In this document: piece by piece, positions 1 to 13,900 of the stretch | Position numbering within the stretch: the first letter of the stretch is position 1 | Layout: each line of letters starts with the position of its first letter | DNA from: Siphonodentalium dalli | Lineage: Eukaryota; Mollusca; Scaphopoda; Gadilida; Siphonodentaliidae | Assembly (NCBI GenBank): GCA_032622095.1 | Contig: CP136064.1 | Span: forward strand, 171,376,310 to 171,440,309 | DNA length: 64,000 nt | Direction: 5' to 3' | Made by a program: the position numbers and the translations under genes | The notes under the pieces: generated by a model | Database searches by the model: none | Told to the model about the DNA's origin: nothing | What the model saw: the letters and a program-made list of their open reading frames with translations, nothing else

Positions 1-466
1 CACTACCTTTGTATATGTCAAATCACACAGAATGGTTTCTGAATGAATTTAGTAATTATCACATAAGCCCATAATTTTAGTTATTGACCCAGTAATTACG
101 ATGTATAAGAAATATGACGAAAAATACTCTGCCTCATTCGGTGATTCGTAACAGGTTTCAAATACTCCGACCCTCACGTGATCACCAGATACGTTCGCAC
201 TATATTTACGACCCCAATGCCACAGTGCAGTATAATTATGACTATACGCAATAGCATACGTGATCTTATATAACCTGTTGTCAAAATTCTCGGGAAAATG
301 TGTGCATATATAGGCCTACATACCAATTGATATGTCATGAACAATTTGGGGGGTCCAACAAAAGCAATGACCAATTTTAATTAAAATTCTGCACAACACG
401 CATATGCCTGTATTTACTATAAATTGTTACATGTAAACTGAATTATTTATACATTTATACTTTCAG

Positions 467-1192
467 AATATATCTCCAGGCGTTACGGGATCTCTAATAA
501 GTTTCGAGGATTCCTTGCTTTTGTTGGACTTGTCCGTGTCATTGGATACGGCTGAACGTGAAGAAATTGAGACTGACATTTCTTCAAACCCGGTCCCGAT
601 TGCTGCCTCTACCCCAGTTACCAAACAAAGTGAAATGCACCAGTGTGGAATTTGTACCTATTCCACAAAATATAAGTCGAACTACACACGCCATTTAAAG
701 CGTCACGAAGAACCATCCGAATCAGCATGTGTATCAGGAGATTCTGAAGCGTCCGTAAAGTTGTGCCACATGACATGTGTTCCCGCACATTCAATACAAC
801 CACCGGCTTGCGTCTGCATGTCAGTGCATGTCCAGATGAAGCACGAGCCGGCAACTGCACAGAAGTATAAGTGCAATCAATGCGGAATGGCGATGTACGG
901 GAAGCAGGATTTGGACTCGCACCTAAATACACACGCCGGTCTTAAACCATATGAATGTGACATTTGTCACAATAAAGTGTCGTCGAAGAAGGCCCTCAAG
1001 AAACACTTGAAGAGTTGCGCGGGCCCGCGTCTCACATGTGACTTATGCGAAGAGACATTGAGTTCTGCCAGAAACGAACATGACCACCTCATGTCGAAGC
1101 ATCAGAATGCTCGGTTTCCGTGTGGTGGCTGCTCCAAGGTGTTTGCGTGGAGGCAGTCTAGGAACAAGCATGCCCGTATCATGGTCGTATGA
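467..1192 (+). CDS. 3'-terminal coding exon of a C2H2 zinc-finger protein
   Basis: The frame is open from a good 3' splice site (pyrimidine-rich tract ending tttcag at 461-466) to TGA at 1190-1192, giving 241 residues in phase 0. No ATG precedes the fingers, so this is a downstream exon; earlier exons lie outside the window. Finger 1 is CGIC..H..H (residues about 60-80). Finger 2 is CNQCG..H..H (about 136-156), followed by a TGEKP-like linker AGLKPYE. Finger 3 is CDIC..H..C, finger 4 CDLC..H..H, and a last one CGGC..H lacks its final ligand. Between fingers 1 and 2 the reading is cysteine-rich but finger-like only in another frame (see findings). Such proteins are usually nuclear, DNA-binding transcription factors; target and orthology cannot be told. 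ATTAAA at 1375 is the nearest candidate poly(A) signal. It could also be a recently broken copy. Confidence 0.75.
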   Translation, partial: NISPGVTGSLISFEDSLLLLDLSVSLDTAEREEIETDISSNPVPIAASTPVTKQSEMHQCGICTYSTKYKSNYTRHLKRHEEPSESACVSGDSEASVKLCHMTCVPAHSIQPPACVCMSVHVQMKHEPATAQKYKCNQCGMAMYGKQDLDSHLNTHAGLKPYECDICHNKVSSKKALKKHLKSCAGPRLTCDLCEETLSSARNEHDHLMSKHQNARFPCGGCSKVFAWRQSRNKHARIMVV

Positions 1193-4100
1193 CAGGGCAT
1201 AAGTCTTAGAGTGAATGACTGTTTTCATGACAATATATATATGCGATTATTATTAATAATTTGTCTTTACTTTCTCTTTTTGTTCATGGACGATGCAAGG
1301 AATCCGTCATCAACTATATATATATAATTATGTATTTGCAAATTGTTTCATGTATTTTGCGGGAGAGGAACTTAATTAAATTTCATAGTATTGCTTCAAT
1401 CCCTTTTGTTTATTTACAAATGCAATAAGCTTATGTAGTAAATAACTGACTTCAGTAAATGTGGAAACACACACACACACACCCTCACACACACATATAT
1501 ATATATATAACCATTATATCAAATTTCTCGAAGAAGTTTCATAAAATACGATATACCAACATAACGAGAGGTAGATTATCACATGAATAACTACATCGCT
1601 TATGTCATTTTAAATAGGACAGTCCTTTTAAAAGAATACCAAAATGAAGTCAATTATGGCCTTGACCCAGACGCACCATATAACAAGACAAAGAATCGGA
1701 TTATTTATGAAGTTAATAAGATGTACATTTATCACAAATACCACGGAATATATTAATAGTATAAGTTTTTACCAACATCAATTTTGTCGTGCAGCATTTA
1801 TACCCCGGTTAAAATTACTTCGGACATTTTCGTGTGGTTTATTTAACATTTTAAACTGACTATATTATTAGGTAAATGCACACTTATTTGGGCATGTCTA
1901 TATACTACCCAACAGAAGATGGGCAAGTCTTCGTTAATCACCACCTATGATAGCATGAATGGCACGCATATGTACAATGGTATCATTAGATATCCTTAGA
2001 TTATGTTGTTAATAGGCCAGCCACAAAAATGTCAGATCTTCCAAGTTATGAACACACTATCTTAAAGATAAATGTGATCAAAAACACAATTTATAGTGTC
2101 AGGTATTCTAGCGACCAGAAATGGATTATTTTAAATGAAAACGGCAAGAATCTGACACCCATGGCCAATAAGACATTTAAACAATTTCCAGAAAAAGAAT
2201 TGACTAATGTGTGTTAGAGTCGGAGCCGATCAATTTCTACAGATTGGGGTCGGAATATATCAAAATTAGGGTCGGAGCCGATGTTATACTTTTAAAATTA
2301 GTGTTTAAAACACAAACTCACGACTAATTGAATTCATTTTTGTTTCAATATGCACTCGAACAGTAATAACACGTTATGCATAGGACTTTATTACCATATA
2401 TATTTATACCCATTCAACATTATGACTTGAACCTCGGTGCTATGTATTTCCCCATCGATTTTGACTGATCTCAGCGTAATTAAGGCGCATAAATGGCATA
2501 GATCTTTGCTAGACGTCATATACAGGTTCTTCGGGTTACTACAATCGAATTTCACTAATTATATGCCAGGCCAATAGGCAATATAGTGCTCATACTTACC
2601 ATTTTCAGAGATTTGTTGTCAATTTTCATACAAAAGCCGACATTTTGGCATTAAAATCTTGTTTGAGTCGGAATCGAAGTCCTGTTAGATCCGATTTTGA
2701 ACCTGTTAGATCCGATCCTGGAGGAATCGTTGAGCCCCAGTGATACTAGTGGGTGGATGTTCTTGAAAATTTGAGTGAGCAAAAGCAAAAACACTATTGA
2801 AAAAATTTGCAAAAAAATATTAAATGGTTTGATCTGGGAAAACTGATTGACAGCGGGTGGATCAATACTCCTGCTTCATGTGGACTTACACATACGTTGT
2901 TCTTGTCTGTTTTACGATGACAAACCAACATATCCCCATTTCATATACGTGAAAATGAGTTTCCCATTTTCTCGGGTTTGGCGATACCCTCGGGTTTGGC
3001 GATACCACGTACAAGGGGGTGTAGATGGGAGCCATCAAATTTTTCTGAATTTCATTGAAAAACATGGCAACCAGCAGGCATCTTGGAATTGACAATTTGT
3101 ATTACTAAAGTCTAAATCCTTCCGCACACCCTACAGGTCACCGCCCTCATCCGATCATCTCTAAACATCATATAGATCTTCGGGGTGACCTCTAAATGGG
3201 AGCCATAATTTTTTTTCTCCAAAATTCATTAAAAAAACATGGCCACCAGCAGCCCATCATGGATTTCAAATTTGAATCCATCAGATCCAGATTTTACTCT
3301 TTCTAGTAGTAGTACTGCATCCTTGGGCACTCCCTACAGCCAAACTTTTTCATCCGATTAATCCCAAACTGTTTATGCATCTTCAGGATAACCTCTAAGT
3401 ACATAAGGATATAAACTGTCTGAGTTCCCTGTCGCTTTATGGACGTAATATATGGCATGATCCAATTTGCAAGTTGAGCTAAAGTGTCATTGACACTTTC
3501 ATTTTGTCTGTTCGCCTGAGTATCTCTGCCATGGGTTATCGATCTCAGTGATATTTGGTACCGATATGGATATTTACCATCATAAGGCTTTTAATGAGTT
3601 TTTGGTAATTCTCGATCTTTCCATTTTAGAATTATATGTATATATCCTTCGTTAATTTTATATTTGGATTCCATCCTGCCCATTTTTCAATTGGGCACAG
3701 CGGACCGGTATGCCAGCACCTGAGGCACATGTTGAATAAAAAAAGGAAAAATAGACAATGAATTTATATTGAGTTCATAATCACAATTTTACATATACGC
3801 GGGCGGGCAGCACTTTTTGCATATGAATAGCGTGATGGGAGTGCATTTTGCAATGTGCATTTCTTCTGCTATTTAAATGTGACTTCGTGGACTATTTGCA
3901 CTTTGTGTTCAGCCTTTGATGCCTATATCGTGTTTAAAGTAAATGTGTAAATCAATAACAATGGCAAGTCAGCAGAAAATATCCCCAGGCTGGGATTAAT
4001 TTAAGAGAAAGCATGCTGTATATGTATGTAATGGATGTGTTAAGTCTTTCTTTAATATATTAAAGTTGATCGCTTGTTCATTTTATCATGCTATTACATT

Positions 4101-4380
4101 AATAAAGGACAATATAAGCAACATGTATATGTCTGGTCAATGTATTGCAAATTATTTCCAATCAATTCACTTTCTTCGGATGACAATGTGAAAAGTGCAA
4201 AACAAAAACAATCAGCTGTATTTCACGAAAAAATGTATTGTCTTGATATGCGTATGAGTATACAAATATTAGGGATCTATTTTTGGTATACTTTCTGAAG
4301 ATGTCATGTTTGAAGTGGTACATCACAACAACAAAAATAACTGAGAGGTGTATATATTTACGCCCAACGACTGTTCACAT
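1193..4380. other. Non-coding AT-rich stretch with microsatellites and old repeats
   Basis: No gene is seen. It holds a CA/TA microsatellite at about 1470-1510, a segment rich in 'gtcggagccgat' and 'gttagatccgat' motifs (2215-2730) that looks like a decayed repeat, and at 2975-3420 two units of the 162-base tandem family also present at 54.3 and 60.1 kb. Confidence 0.6.
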
Positions 4381-4498
4381 ATATTCCATTTCATGAATCT
4401 CATCAAGTAAAATATCCACTGAAATAAATTTTCCGCACTACTGCTAATTTATTTAGTGGATATTCTATATTCTACAAGAGATTCATGAAATGGAATAT
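4381..4498. mobile_element. Short palindromic MITE
   Basis: Inverted arms 'atattccatttcatgaatct' (4381-) and its complement ending at 4498 are continued by a second inner pair around 'aatatccact', so most of the 118 bases can fold into one hairpin. It lies just downstream of the IQCG stop codon. Confidence 0.8.
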
Positions 4499-4810
4499 AA
4501 AATTTATAAAAAACTTAGCTTTCCTTGGATACTGATTCCAGAAACTGATGCAATGTTGATGACCTACGTTTAATCACTCCTGTGATAATCTTGTCCCTTT
4601 TTCAAACTTATATATCCTGGGAAAATTCCTGGTTCTGACTACTCATCAAGATCTGATCAAATGCTTAATATTTGAGATAAAAAATCTAACTTGAGACTGA
4701 ACATGATGTCGGTCCATGTGTGCCAGCATTTATAGATGAAAACATATTGAAAGCTTGAGTATATATATTTGGAAAAAAAGTATCACAGATTACGATACAC
4801 TAAACTAGGA

Positions 4811-4918
4811 CTACTTCTTCTTTTTGCCTTTTCCTTTCTTTCCTTTGCCCTTCTTTTTCTTGGCGCTATATGGACCAATTTTCTTTCGCACCATAACACC
4901 ACGCCACCATGCTTGGAG
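4811..4918 (-). CDS. IQCG: IQCG terminal coding exon with IQ motif
   Basis: The acceptor is atttcttccag. The exon encodes LQAWWRGVMVRKKIGPYSAK and then a run of Lys and Gly ending in TAG (4813-4811). The IQ motif (hydrophobic-Gln-x3-Arg-Gly-x3-Arg) binds calmodulin in this family, and a Lys-rich tail after it is usual. A possible poly(A) signal on the - strand is AATAAA at 4453-4448, which falls inside a palindromic MITE; this is a guess. Confidence 0.93.
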   Translation of the reverse strand, partial: LQAWWRGVMVRKKIGPYSAKKKKGKGKKGKGKKKK

Positions 4919-7900
4919 CTGGAAGAAATTGTGAATGCATGTTCAAATTCATGTATGTATGGCACTTACTAAGAAAACATTTCCTGGGTATAGGGTAAGG
5001 CCAAAAATAAAAAAAAATAGATCTCTATTATCATCACAACCTGTCCAAATGTTTTGGCACGCCCCAAATTTATTTTTGGTATTAGGTAGATTAGGAGCAT
5101 ACTATTAAATCTAGCAATACTTGGTACAGAGCGGCTTCACCGAAGTAAGTTGTGCTCAATTTTCTTAATATGGACCCCTACATGCATGTACAGTTTTATA
5201 CAACAATAAGACTATATAAATTGAATGTTTACTGACAGCTATTACACTTTTCTAACACTAAGTACAGTCTTCTTTTCTTGGTCACAGAATGGTGCATAGA
5301 AAATACAAAATAAAATCCTTCCACTGCCCCCATTTGCCAAAAAAAAAAAATCTAATGTCATGATGCTGCATTTCTTTGACAACCGGTCATCATTATCATT
5401 TCGACAACATAATTATCGCTTTACAGGGCTGCATGATGTTAACGCATGTGATCGCCATGGGATGTGTGTGTGTGTGTGGTCCATATATAGCTGTCGGTGA
5501 AGTGTATTCTGGGATAGAACAAAAATATTCCAAAAACAATATTTTCCTAAATAAGTAAAATATATATCTCCTAGAAGTATCTTGCCCACTGAACTATATG
5601 GTATATTATCCCAAGTAGGAGGGGTTACAGTACGAAATTATATGGTACATATCCTCTGTCATGTTCATGACACGTGCAATCACGTGATTTCTGACACGTA
5701 GTGAAGTATTCGCCATATTTTTTATCCCCAGTAGGACATTCCTCGTGAGCGGGGTGGGTGCGAAACCCTGGGAGGGAGCTCAGCGTTCAGTGGGCAAGAT
5801 ACTTCTAGGAGATATATATTTTACTTATTTAGGAAAATATTGTATCTCCGTCAAAGGTATCTTGCCCACTGAACTATATGGTAAAGAATAGAATTTTCTA
5901 ACAGGTGGAGGCCACGAGGAAACAAAAACACCGCTATGCATCTGAATCAAAGAACTGGATTGACCTGATAACCTACAATATATACATATACATGCACAGA
6001 CATAGATATACATGTATATACATATATATATATATACACATGCACAATAGGACCATAAGCCAATGTAATATTACATCCTAAAACTAATACCTGTCAGCAT
6101 GCTCAAACGAACAAAAAGTGGCCACTTAAGAGTTTAAGACCCCTGCAAGTAAAGTAAATAGCTTCAGGAGACGGAGACGACATTCGCATCGGAACTTAGG
6201 GCTAATAATGTATCAGCCGAGTACTTGCCGGGAAAGGTACGGGTAACACAATAGAACCATAGAACAATAGAACCAACCCCCGAACCAAATCTTGAGTGGG
6301 TTGGGCCGTGTCCCAGTACACGATGAGAGCCCAATGAAAAACCAGCTTCAAGCTCCCAAAAAAGGGCCCCGACACCAACTAATTGGAGACATGCCATTGT
6401 CGATAAGGAGGAGGTATCATTGACCAATAGTCTGACCGGGAAGCGAATGGGTATCACACGGACATACGTTGCAAGGCTCAGGCCGTATGAAGAACAGGGC
6501 TCAGAATTGGAGTTTCACAGCAGAAAAACTTAGTTTGAAGCCTGGAGTTCGAGATATGACCGACTAAGATGCAATAAGCCATGGCATTTTCCCCTGATGA
6601 CGTTCCCAAATGTGGAAATGCCCACCAACACAGTTAAACCAAACTGACCAATCACAGGCTACTGAATCCATGACAGAAAGGCAGCCAGGAACCGAAATTC
6701 CAATGTCGTTAAGGTGGAAATCCACAAAAACAAAAATTGGACTAACGATGCAGCAGGATTAAGGCACAAGCCCAAAACCAGCGGAAACCGACGGCAGGTA
6801 GGTAATGAAAAGCAGACCAAGGGCCACCGCGCCCCAACTGTTCGAGCTCTGCTGACTGGTCCCCGACGAGTCGATGGCGCAAGGTATCCCTTCTGGTAAG
6901 GATGGGGTGCCCCTCCAATGGGACCCTGTTCCGGAGACAACCATCGCCCCAAAGTGCGAATCGAGAGGGCGGATCATATGATCTGGCATCCGACACCCAA
7001 TGCTAGTGAATCTCGCACGAGGAGAAGCATCTGGCAAGAATTTTCATCCGGCTTTATGAAGTGTGCCCAACACGATTCATATGCTGCCCCATAGGTGCAA
7101 CATTATCCTGCATTGGCAATCGCTGAGGTCAGCAAAGGACCTGGCTTAGTATATTAAATGAGCACGAGGCGAATCAAGCACTATCAGGGAAAACAAAACC
7201 ATTATGTACCGACAACCGAGCCCATAAGAAGAATGACGTATTAGACGCAAAGGCCGATATCACAGAAGCCATTCCGTTCTTCTTTTCCACGCTAATACGC
7301 CGTGTTGCCCATTAAGCCCGGGTGGGGTGCTGAATTAGGCCTCATGTCAACGGCGTTCTGAAATTGAGCATATGTCGAACCATGGATAATGGACTCATCT
7401 ATGTATGACTGGACAACAAAAGTGAAATCCATGTTGAGTTAGAACTGAAAGCAACCTGAAGACAAAAGATATGTCTGAATCACAGCCGTCCTGTGCACGC
7501 CAACCGCCAACGGTCGACCCGAGGAAGCAGATTGACGTCCCGTTCGATAGTCCAGGGAGCGCACCAACTGTGACTAATGGGTTCAATGGGTAGCCCCAAC
7601 CCGCACCCTGTTTGGTGTGACTATCGCCCCGAGTGCTAATTACGCCAATTAGAGGAACACGATATATCGGCAAGCGTCAGTGTCCTAGGGGAAGCAACTC
7701 GTGGGAGCTACGGGTTCGATGGGTAGCCCCAACCCGCGTCCTGTGTGGTGTGACTAACGCTCCGAGTGCTAATTACGCCAATTAGAGGAACCCTATATAT
7801 CGACTTTCATTTTCTACTCTTGGGACCTCGAAACGAGGGAAGCGACTTCAAGGGGAGCTACGGGGAAGGCGATTCATGAACCTGGTCTTACCTCGATTAG

Positions 7901-10900
7901 CAGTCCTGTGAAAGTAATTAATGTGATTGCGAACAATCACAAATACACCTGTTGTGTTATGTTACCATGTGGCAACCAAGGCAGTAACGGCCCCATTGTT
8001 AATCATCCAGGGTGAAAAAGGTTCAAATTGACATTCGGGATTTACAATCCTATCAGCCTATTTCACAAGCGTTTAAACACTGCTTTTTCCGTCAGACGAT
8101 GATTGTCAACGTATAAAGAAAGCCGTCAAACGAAAAAATGAACTCGAAAGTAAGTCACCTAATTTCGTGATACCTTTAACCACCGTCAACGCACGTGGTA
8201 ACTTAAATAACACGTCACCTGTATGCCATAGATTTGTTATAAAGAAAACGATCAGCGTCTTTAGTCATATCCAATGGTGCCTCGAATGTTCTGCCTTTAA
8301 TAGGCCAGAAACGCTGCATTGTCTGCATAGACAACGGATATTAAATCATTGACCGATTAAAATTATGGAAGACAAAGTCGGTTAAAACGAAACGAGTCAT
8401 CCGATTCCGATATTATATTCGGAACAAACCGTCGTAATCTTTATGTGAAATGTACATAATTTTCAACTATAAGCAAAGAAATAATGTTGTTTGTATAATA
8501 CAAAAACAAAACTGTTTTTGCTATACAAAAAAATGCAACTTAGCTTCGTATCTTGGAGTGACATCCGTCCATGGCAGGAGGGATAAAAAATATAGCGAAT
8601 ACTTCACTACGTGTCAGAAATCACGTGATTACACGTGTCATGAACATGACAGAGGATATGTACCATAGAATTTCGTACCGTTTTTTCAACTCGGAGAGTT
8701 AACCCCTCCTACTTGGGATAATATACCATATAGTTCAGTGGGCAAGATACCTTTGACGGAGATACAAAGAGGTACCCCAGGTTGAGTCTGGGATACGTGG
8801 CACCCCACGCGGTCTTGCATTGACTGAAAGCATCAATCACTTATCAAATATAATGTAGCTACATACAGATGTAATTAAATTTCCAACCCAAATTCCAAGG
8901 GTGGGGGGTACTCAAATTTCACCCAAATTGAAAAAATCATATATTTGTGTAATATGTATGGTTATTTAAATCTTGACATTCATATAAGTCATCACATATA
9001 GTATTAGATAGTGCAGTACGTCGTCCTTTTTACATGGATTTCAATGCCTTAATTTTTGGAGTTGCAAAAATGTCAACTTCGGTATATTTTTCCTCACCAA
9101 GAAGTAAAATCCCAATAACCCATTCTATACTAAATGGATTCTCCCCCAGTTATAAATGTATTCATGGATTGGTCTATTGTTCATCAGGAGGGTTTTTCAG
9201 AAAATGAGCAGACAACAGATAAAAGTTCAGAAGGAGTCCTATTTATTGGAGGGAAATGTTCATATGTTGAACTTGTTATCTGAACATTTCCAAAGAGAAC
9301 TGCTCATCAATTATTATAGAAATTAGTATTGTAAGGGTAAAGATAGCAGTATCCTCCACTTCAGACTAAGTTGCCATTCTTTAATGATGAAAAACAAGTA
9401 CCACTATGGAAAAATCATGACACACAAGCTTCCATGCCATATAAGGTATGCATTGGATCTAAAAAATATGCAATGTATCGGATATAAAAGACATTAAACG
9501 TCAGTCTGAACACCTCAGTATTCCATATATTCCAATTATCAGCGTATAATATGGATTGATGTAAAACAATTGTCTGAACACAATGATATACCCCATTATC
9601 AGCATACATTTTTGTTGGCATCGATATAAGTTTAAGACAATATATCAGCACTTTCTCTCCACCCATGATATGATTGCTGTACTATCCAGTGAACTAAATT
9701 ACAGTCCCTCGATCGATTTAGCATTTGGACCATGACAATAAAATATATGACAATATTAGTTGTCTCATCACACGAGTTGTGTTGAAGTGCCCGCCTGGTC
9801 ATGCACATTGTTCTTCTGCTCATTTAACCCTTTCAGTGCCAAGTCCAATTTTTGTATCAACCCATATTTCCTTGATCATTTTTGAAATTTATTGATTATA
9901 ATAATGTGATACATTGATGGAAAGAGCTCTAAGAGCTCTTTCCATCAATGTATCACATTATTATAATCAACTTGGCACTGAAAGGGTTAACTCATTCAGT
10001 TGCATGATAACCTTAGTGGGCTTCAAATTTCTCTTTTTATTTTTTGGCATGGCTGGAAGTGTGGTAAAATGATTGTCGCGATGGTAATCAACCTTTTGTT
10101 TGTATAATTGGGTGGACATATACTTGTATATATGCAAATATATATTCTAAATGGAATAAACAAACAATCAATGTTCAGTTAACTGTTAATAGCTACTCAC
10201 AAGCATGGATGCTTTCAGCTCAATGTCCTCCTGATCTGCCTTCCTCCTTGCTTTCTCTTTGTCTATTCTATCTTCCACCACTATTTGTTCATATTCTTTG
10301 TACTAGAGAAAGGAAATTTTAAATGAAATACAGTTCTCTCCCCTGTGGAGCTGTCGAATAATGGTAATGGTGTATCACACTGACATAACAGTTACTATTG
10401 ATTATACATTAATGCCCTAAATAATCGACTCCTTAACCACAGCAGAATTATGGGTAATTTTTCAGGATTTAGTCGGAAATATGGCTTGTTGCCATTCATC
10501 GGAAAGCTCTCAGTGAGAAAAAATTACCCATAATTCTGCTGTGGTTAAGGAGTCGATTATTTAGGGCATTACTGTACCAAACTGTATAACTGCTTTTCCT
10601 TCCAATAATAAACCCACTGAAGAGCAAACTTCATTGAAAATTTCTAGCAACAATAAATCAGCATGACTGTTAACCCTTTCATGACGGGAGCTGCACTGGT
10701 GCAGCATTAAAGATCCTGTGCCAGTGCATTCTTTTATATATGCGAGTCTGGCACTGGTTTACAAGGTCAAGGTAAATATTGTTAGAAGAATATCACACAA
10801 AAAAGGAGAGCGGCCAAATATTCATTCAAGTTGATAGGTATTGAAACCATTTGGTCGGGCAAACAAACTATTATTTTCATTGAGGCCTGATATGTTGCCT

Positions 10901-13900
10901 GATCTGAATAGTCCATGCCCGCACTAATTTTTCATGTCATTGTAAAGATGAGCTTTAGTGTCATTAACATTTTAATGTATTAATGTGTCACAGAATCTTA
11001 CCAGTTTTGTCAGCTCTTGCAGTTTTTCTAGATCCTTAGCTTTGGACGCTTTGAGAACATCAAGTTCATGCTGCTTCGCTTCAACATCTTTGTCAAATTT
11101 TTCCATCCAGTGCTCCACTTTCTTCTCCAATTCCTGCAATCAATTACATTAATTTATATGACCATTAATTATAGGAAGTTCTTCCCTTTATTTTCAATCT
11201 ATGAATTGTTATACCCCACAAAGTTATGGGGAATACTGGAATCAGCTTGTCCGTCAATCTGTAACACCTCTAGTTATCCTTGAAGATTCGTTTGCATTAA
11301 ATATAAATTAAGAAGAGAGGTTCTCAACTAAAATCCTTCCTATTAAAGCCATAAGGAAGTAGCATTCTGAGTTAAAATATAAAGTATGTTTCCATATTTC
11401 TGTGGACTTTGGGGTTTCGCGTCATTAAACATTCAACGATTTGGTGTGCAAGTTTGGATTTATACTAGTGTAATGTAGTGTAATGGGACAAGTGTGTCCC
11501 TGTCGTGTTTGTAGGTCGATCTACTTATGGCATTCGGACAGGATCTTGTTGAGGTGTTTGTTGGTTATGTCCGGGGTAGGGGTTTTTCCTGGCAGTATAA
11601 TGGTGGTTATATAAGCCCAATGGGGGCTTACTCCATTGGAAGCATACAAAGCTAGGAAGCTGGTTTGTAGGTTCAGTCTGAATTGCTTTGCAGTCTTATT
11701 GCGAATGGCTTTATACAGATTGATATTGGCACAGGTCCCTGGCACAATAGACCCCCACGACCCAAAGACATATATATGTCTTTGGGTCATGGGGGTCTAT
11801 TGTGCCAGGGACCTGTGGATATTGGCTGTTGATATATCCGCCTTTGTGTATCTGGCGGGTTCCAGAACATTGTCTGGTCAGGGCCATTTCTTTTTTTCTT
11901 GTTCTCGATGACAATATAGATTCAGAGGCACTCTCTAGTGGAGTCCATGCTAGTTTTGATGGAGGTTGTCTGTAACATGACCATTATCCATTGCTGGCGG
12001 GTCAAGTAAACAAATATATGGAGAGGTGAGAGGTTAATCTCCATGGATGATCACCAACAACAAATAATCCGCTGCTAGAAAAGGTTATTCATTGTTGGTG
12101 ATCTTCACTGGAGATTAACCTCTCCTTATGACACTAGTATATGCAATATAAATTAATCTAGACAATCAAACCGTTTTACACTGGCAAATATAACAATATG
12201 ATAGTATGTATTGTGAACCTTCATACTTCAGCTGTGTTAACCCTTTATTTAGTCAATGGATTCTCCCTTTCAGTTATAAAAGTATACATTCATATTGGAA
12301 TAGATTACTATTCGTCAAGATAGGGATGCTCAGAAAATATAAATAGAAGGCAGACAGAGAAACAGATAATACAAATGCTGAAGGACTCCAATCCATATGA
12401 ATGTTTACTAAGAGAACTACTCATCTACAAGAATTTAGTAATCAAAGAGTTAAATGGACATGGGTTGTTCAAACCTCAAAAGTATGTATACATAATTTGG
12501 TAAACTTGATGTGGAAGATTTTGGAACAAACTTGTCAATATAGTGCTGAATATGTTTGTTTCTTATATTTTTTGGTAAATGTTATATCGTTTCATTTGTC
12601 GGTTAATATATTTTAATCAGTGGTCACATATTAATTGCAACTGTAATCCATGGGGGGGGGGGGGGGGGGGGGGGAAATGCAGAGCTGTTGTCACTCTGCA
12701 ACTTCTATGATACTACATAATTTTGACATTTAAACTAATGAGAAAGCAGTGTGCACTTGAAGTTACAATATACCATAGTTTCTGGTGAGTTAAGATAACG
12801 CAATATACATTTATATAATACGTGTATTATTCTGCTTCCGATTCCAGATCTTCAATGAATGCAAATGGCATACCAAGTGCTTGGCCCAAACAACATGTTT
12901 GAAGTTACATTGTTTATGACTTCAATGAATCATTCTAGGACATATAATGGTAGTAGAAAGGTATTTTTTTGTATTTATAAACATATTTTGATACCGGGAA
13001 AAATTCAAAAGCGAATATTATTAGGTGTATTTTGGAGTGCAAACCGCTATGTGTGACAATTTGGGAATTAAAGTTTGTTCACCATTGAATTAGTGTTGTC
13101 TGACCTTTAAAGTATTCTGGAAATCAGTCAAGATGTATTGGAATTCAATGACCAACATTCCATAAAAATTATGTTTTATCTACTGGGTTAGAGCTAGCTA
13201 CTTTGATCTACGTTGGCATAGAATACCAGTACACCTAGTACATGTATATCAAAAAGAAAATGGTTTCTCACCTCTAAGTGTGATCAGTCCCAATATGAAT
13301 GCAATATAAAATATATACAAGTATAAAATTTACTCACAGATTGGTGGTTTCTGAGATATGATTCCACTTCAGCATTGACCCTTGTCTCGTCATCAATTTG
13401 TCTGCGTAAATTCTGAAGAAAAAAAAAAAGAATAAACAATGTATCATCATGCTAAATATTACAACATTCAATTACAGCCAATGTATCCATTAACTGAATT
13501 ATTCTAAAATTATGTTTGTGGACTCCAAAAGTAAACCTTTCATATGGTAATGGGAGCAACATCTTTGGGTCCAAATTGGGTAGTGGGATACTCTCACCAA
13601 TTATCACCAATTTCTTGGGAAATTATTTCGTAACCCTCAATTCACATAGAAGTTGGCCCTCTGACCCAGGGACAATCCGACCTAGGCGTATTTTTGGTTG
13701 GGTTGAGTTCATTCACATTCAGTCACATTCACAATTGTTTTCCTTCATATTTCTTTGAAAAGTACAATTCATATTTTAAAACATGAATAAATATCACAGA
13801 TAGTATAAATATTGTACCAATTCTGGTTAAAATACAGACTCGGCAGCTAACACAGTACTACGTCTGGTGATAATGGCTCTGTTGTAGATTACCTTCGCTA

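Noticed and set aside
6164-7673. Several 60-97 codon frames in the GC-rich body of the intron element
   Set aside because: Overlapping in all frames, with no conserved motif; expected by chance in GC-rich sequence with few stop codons.
7573-7800. Tandem 'gggttcgatgggtagcc' considered as tRNA or SINE B-box
   Set aside because: No A-box, no cloverleaf and no 3' tail could be placed around it.
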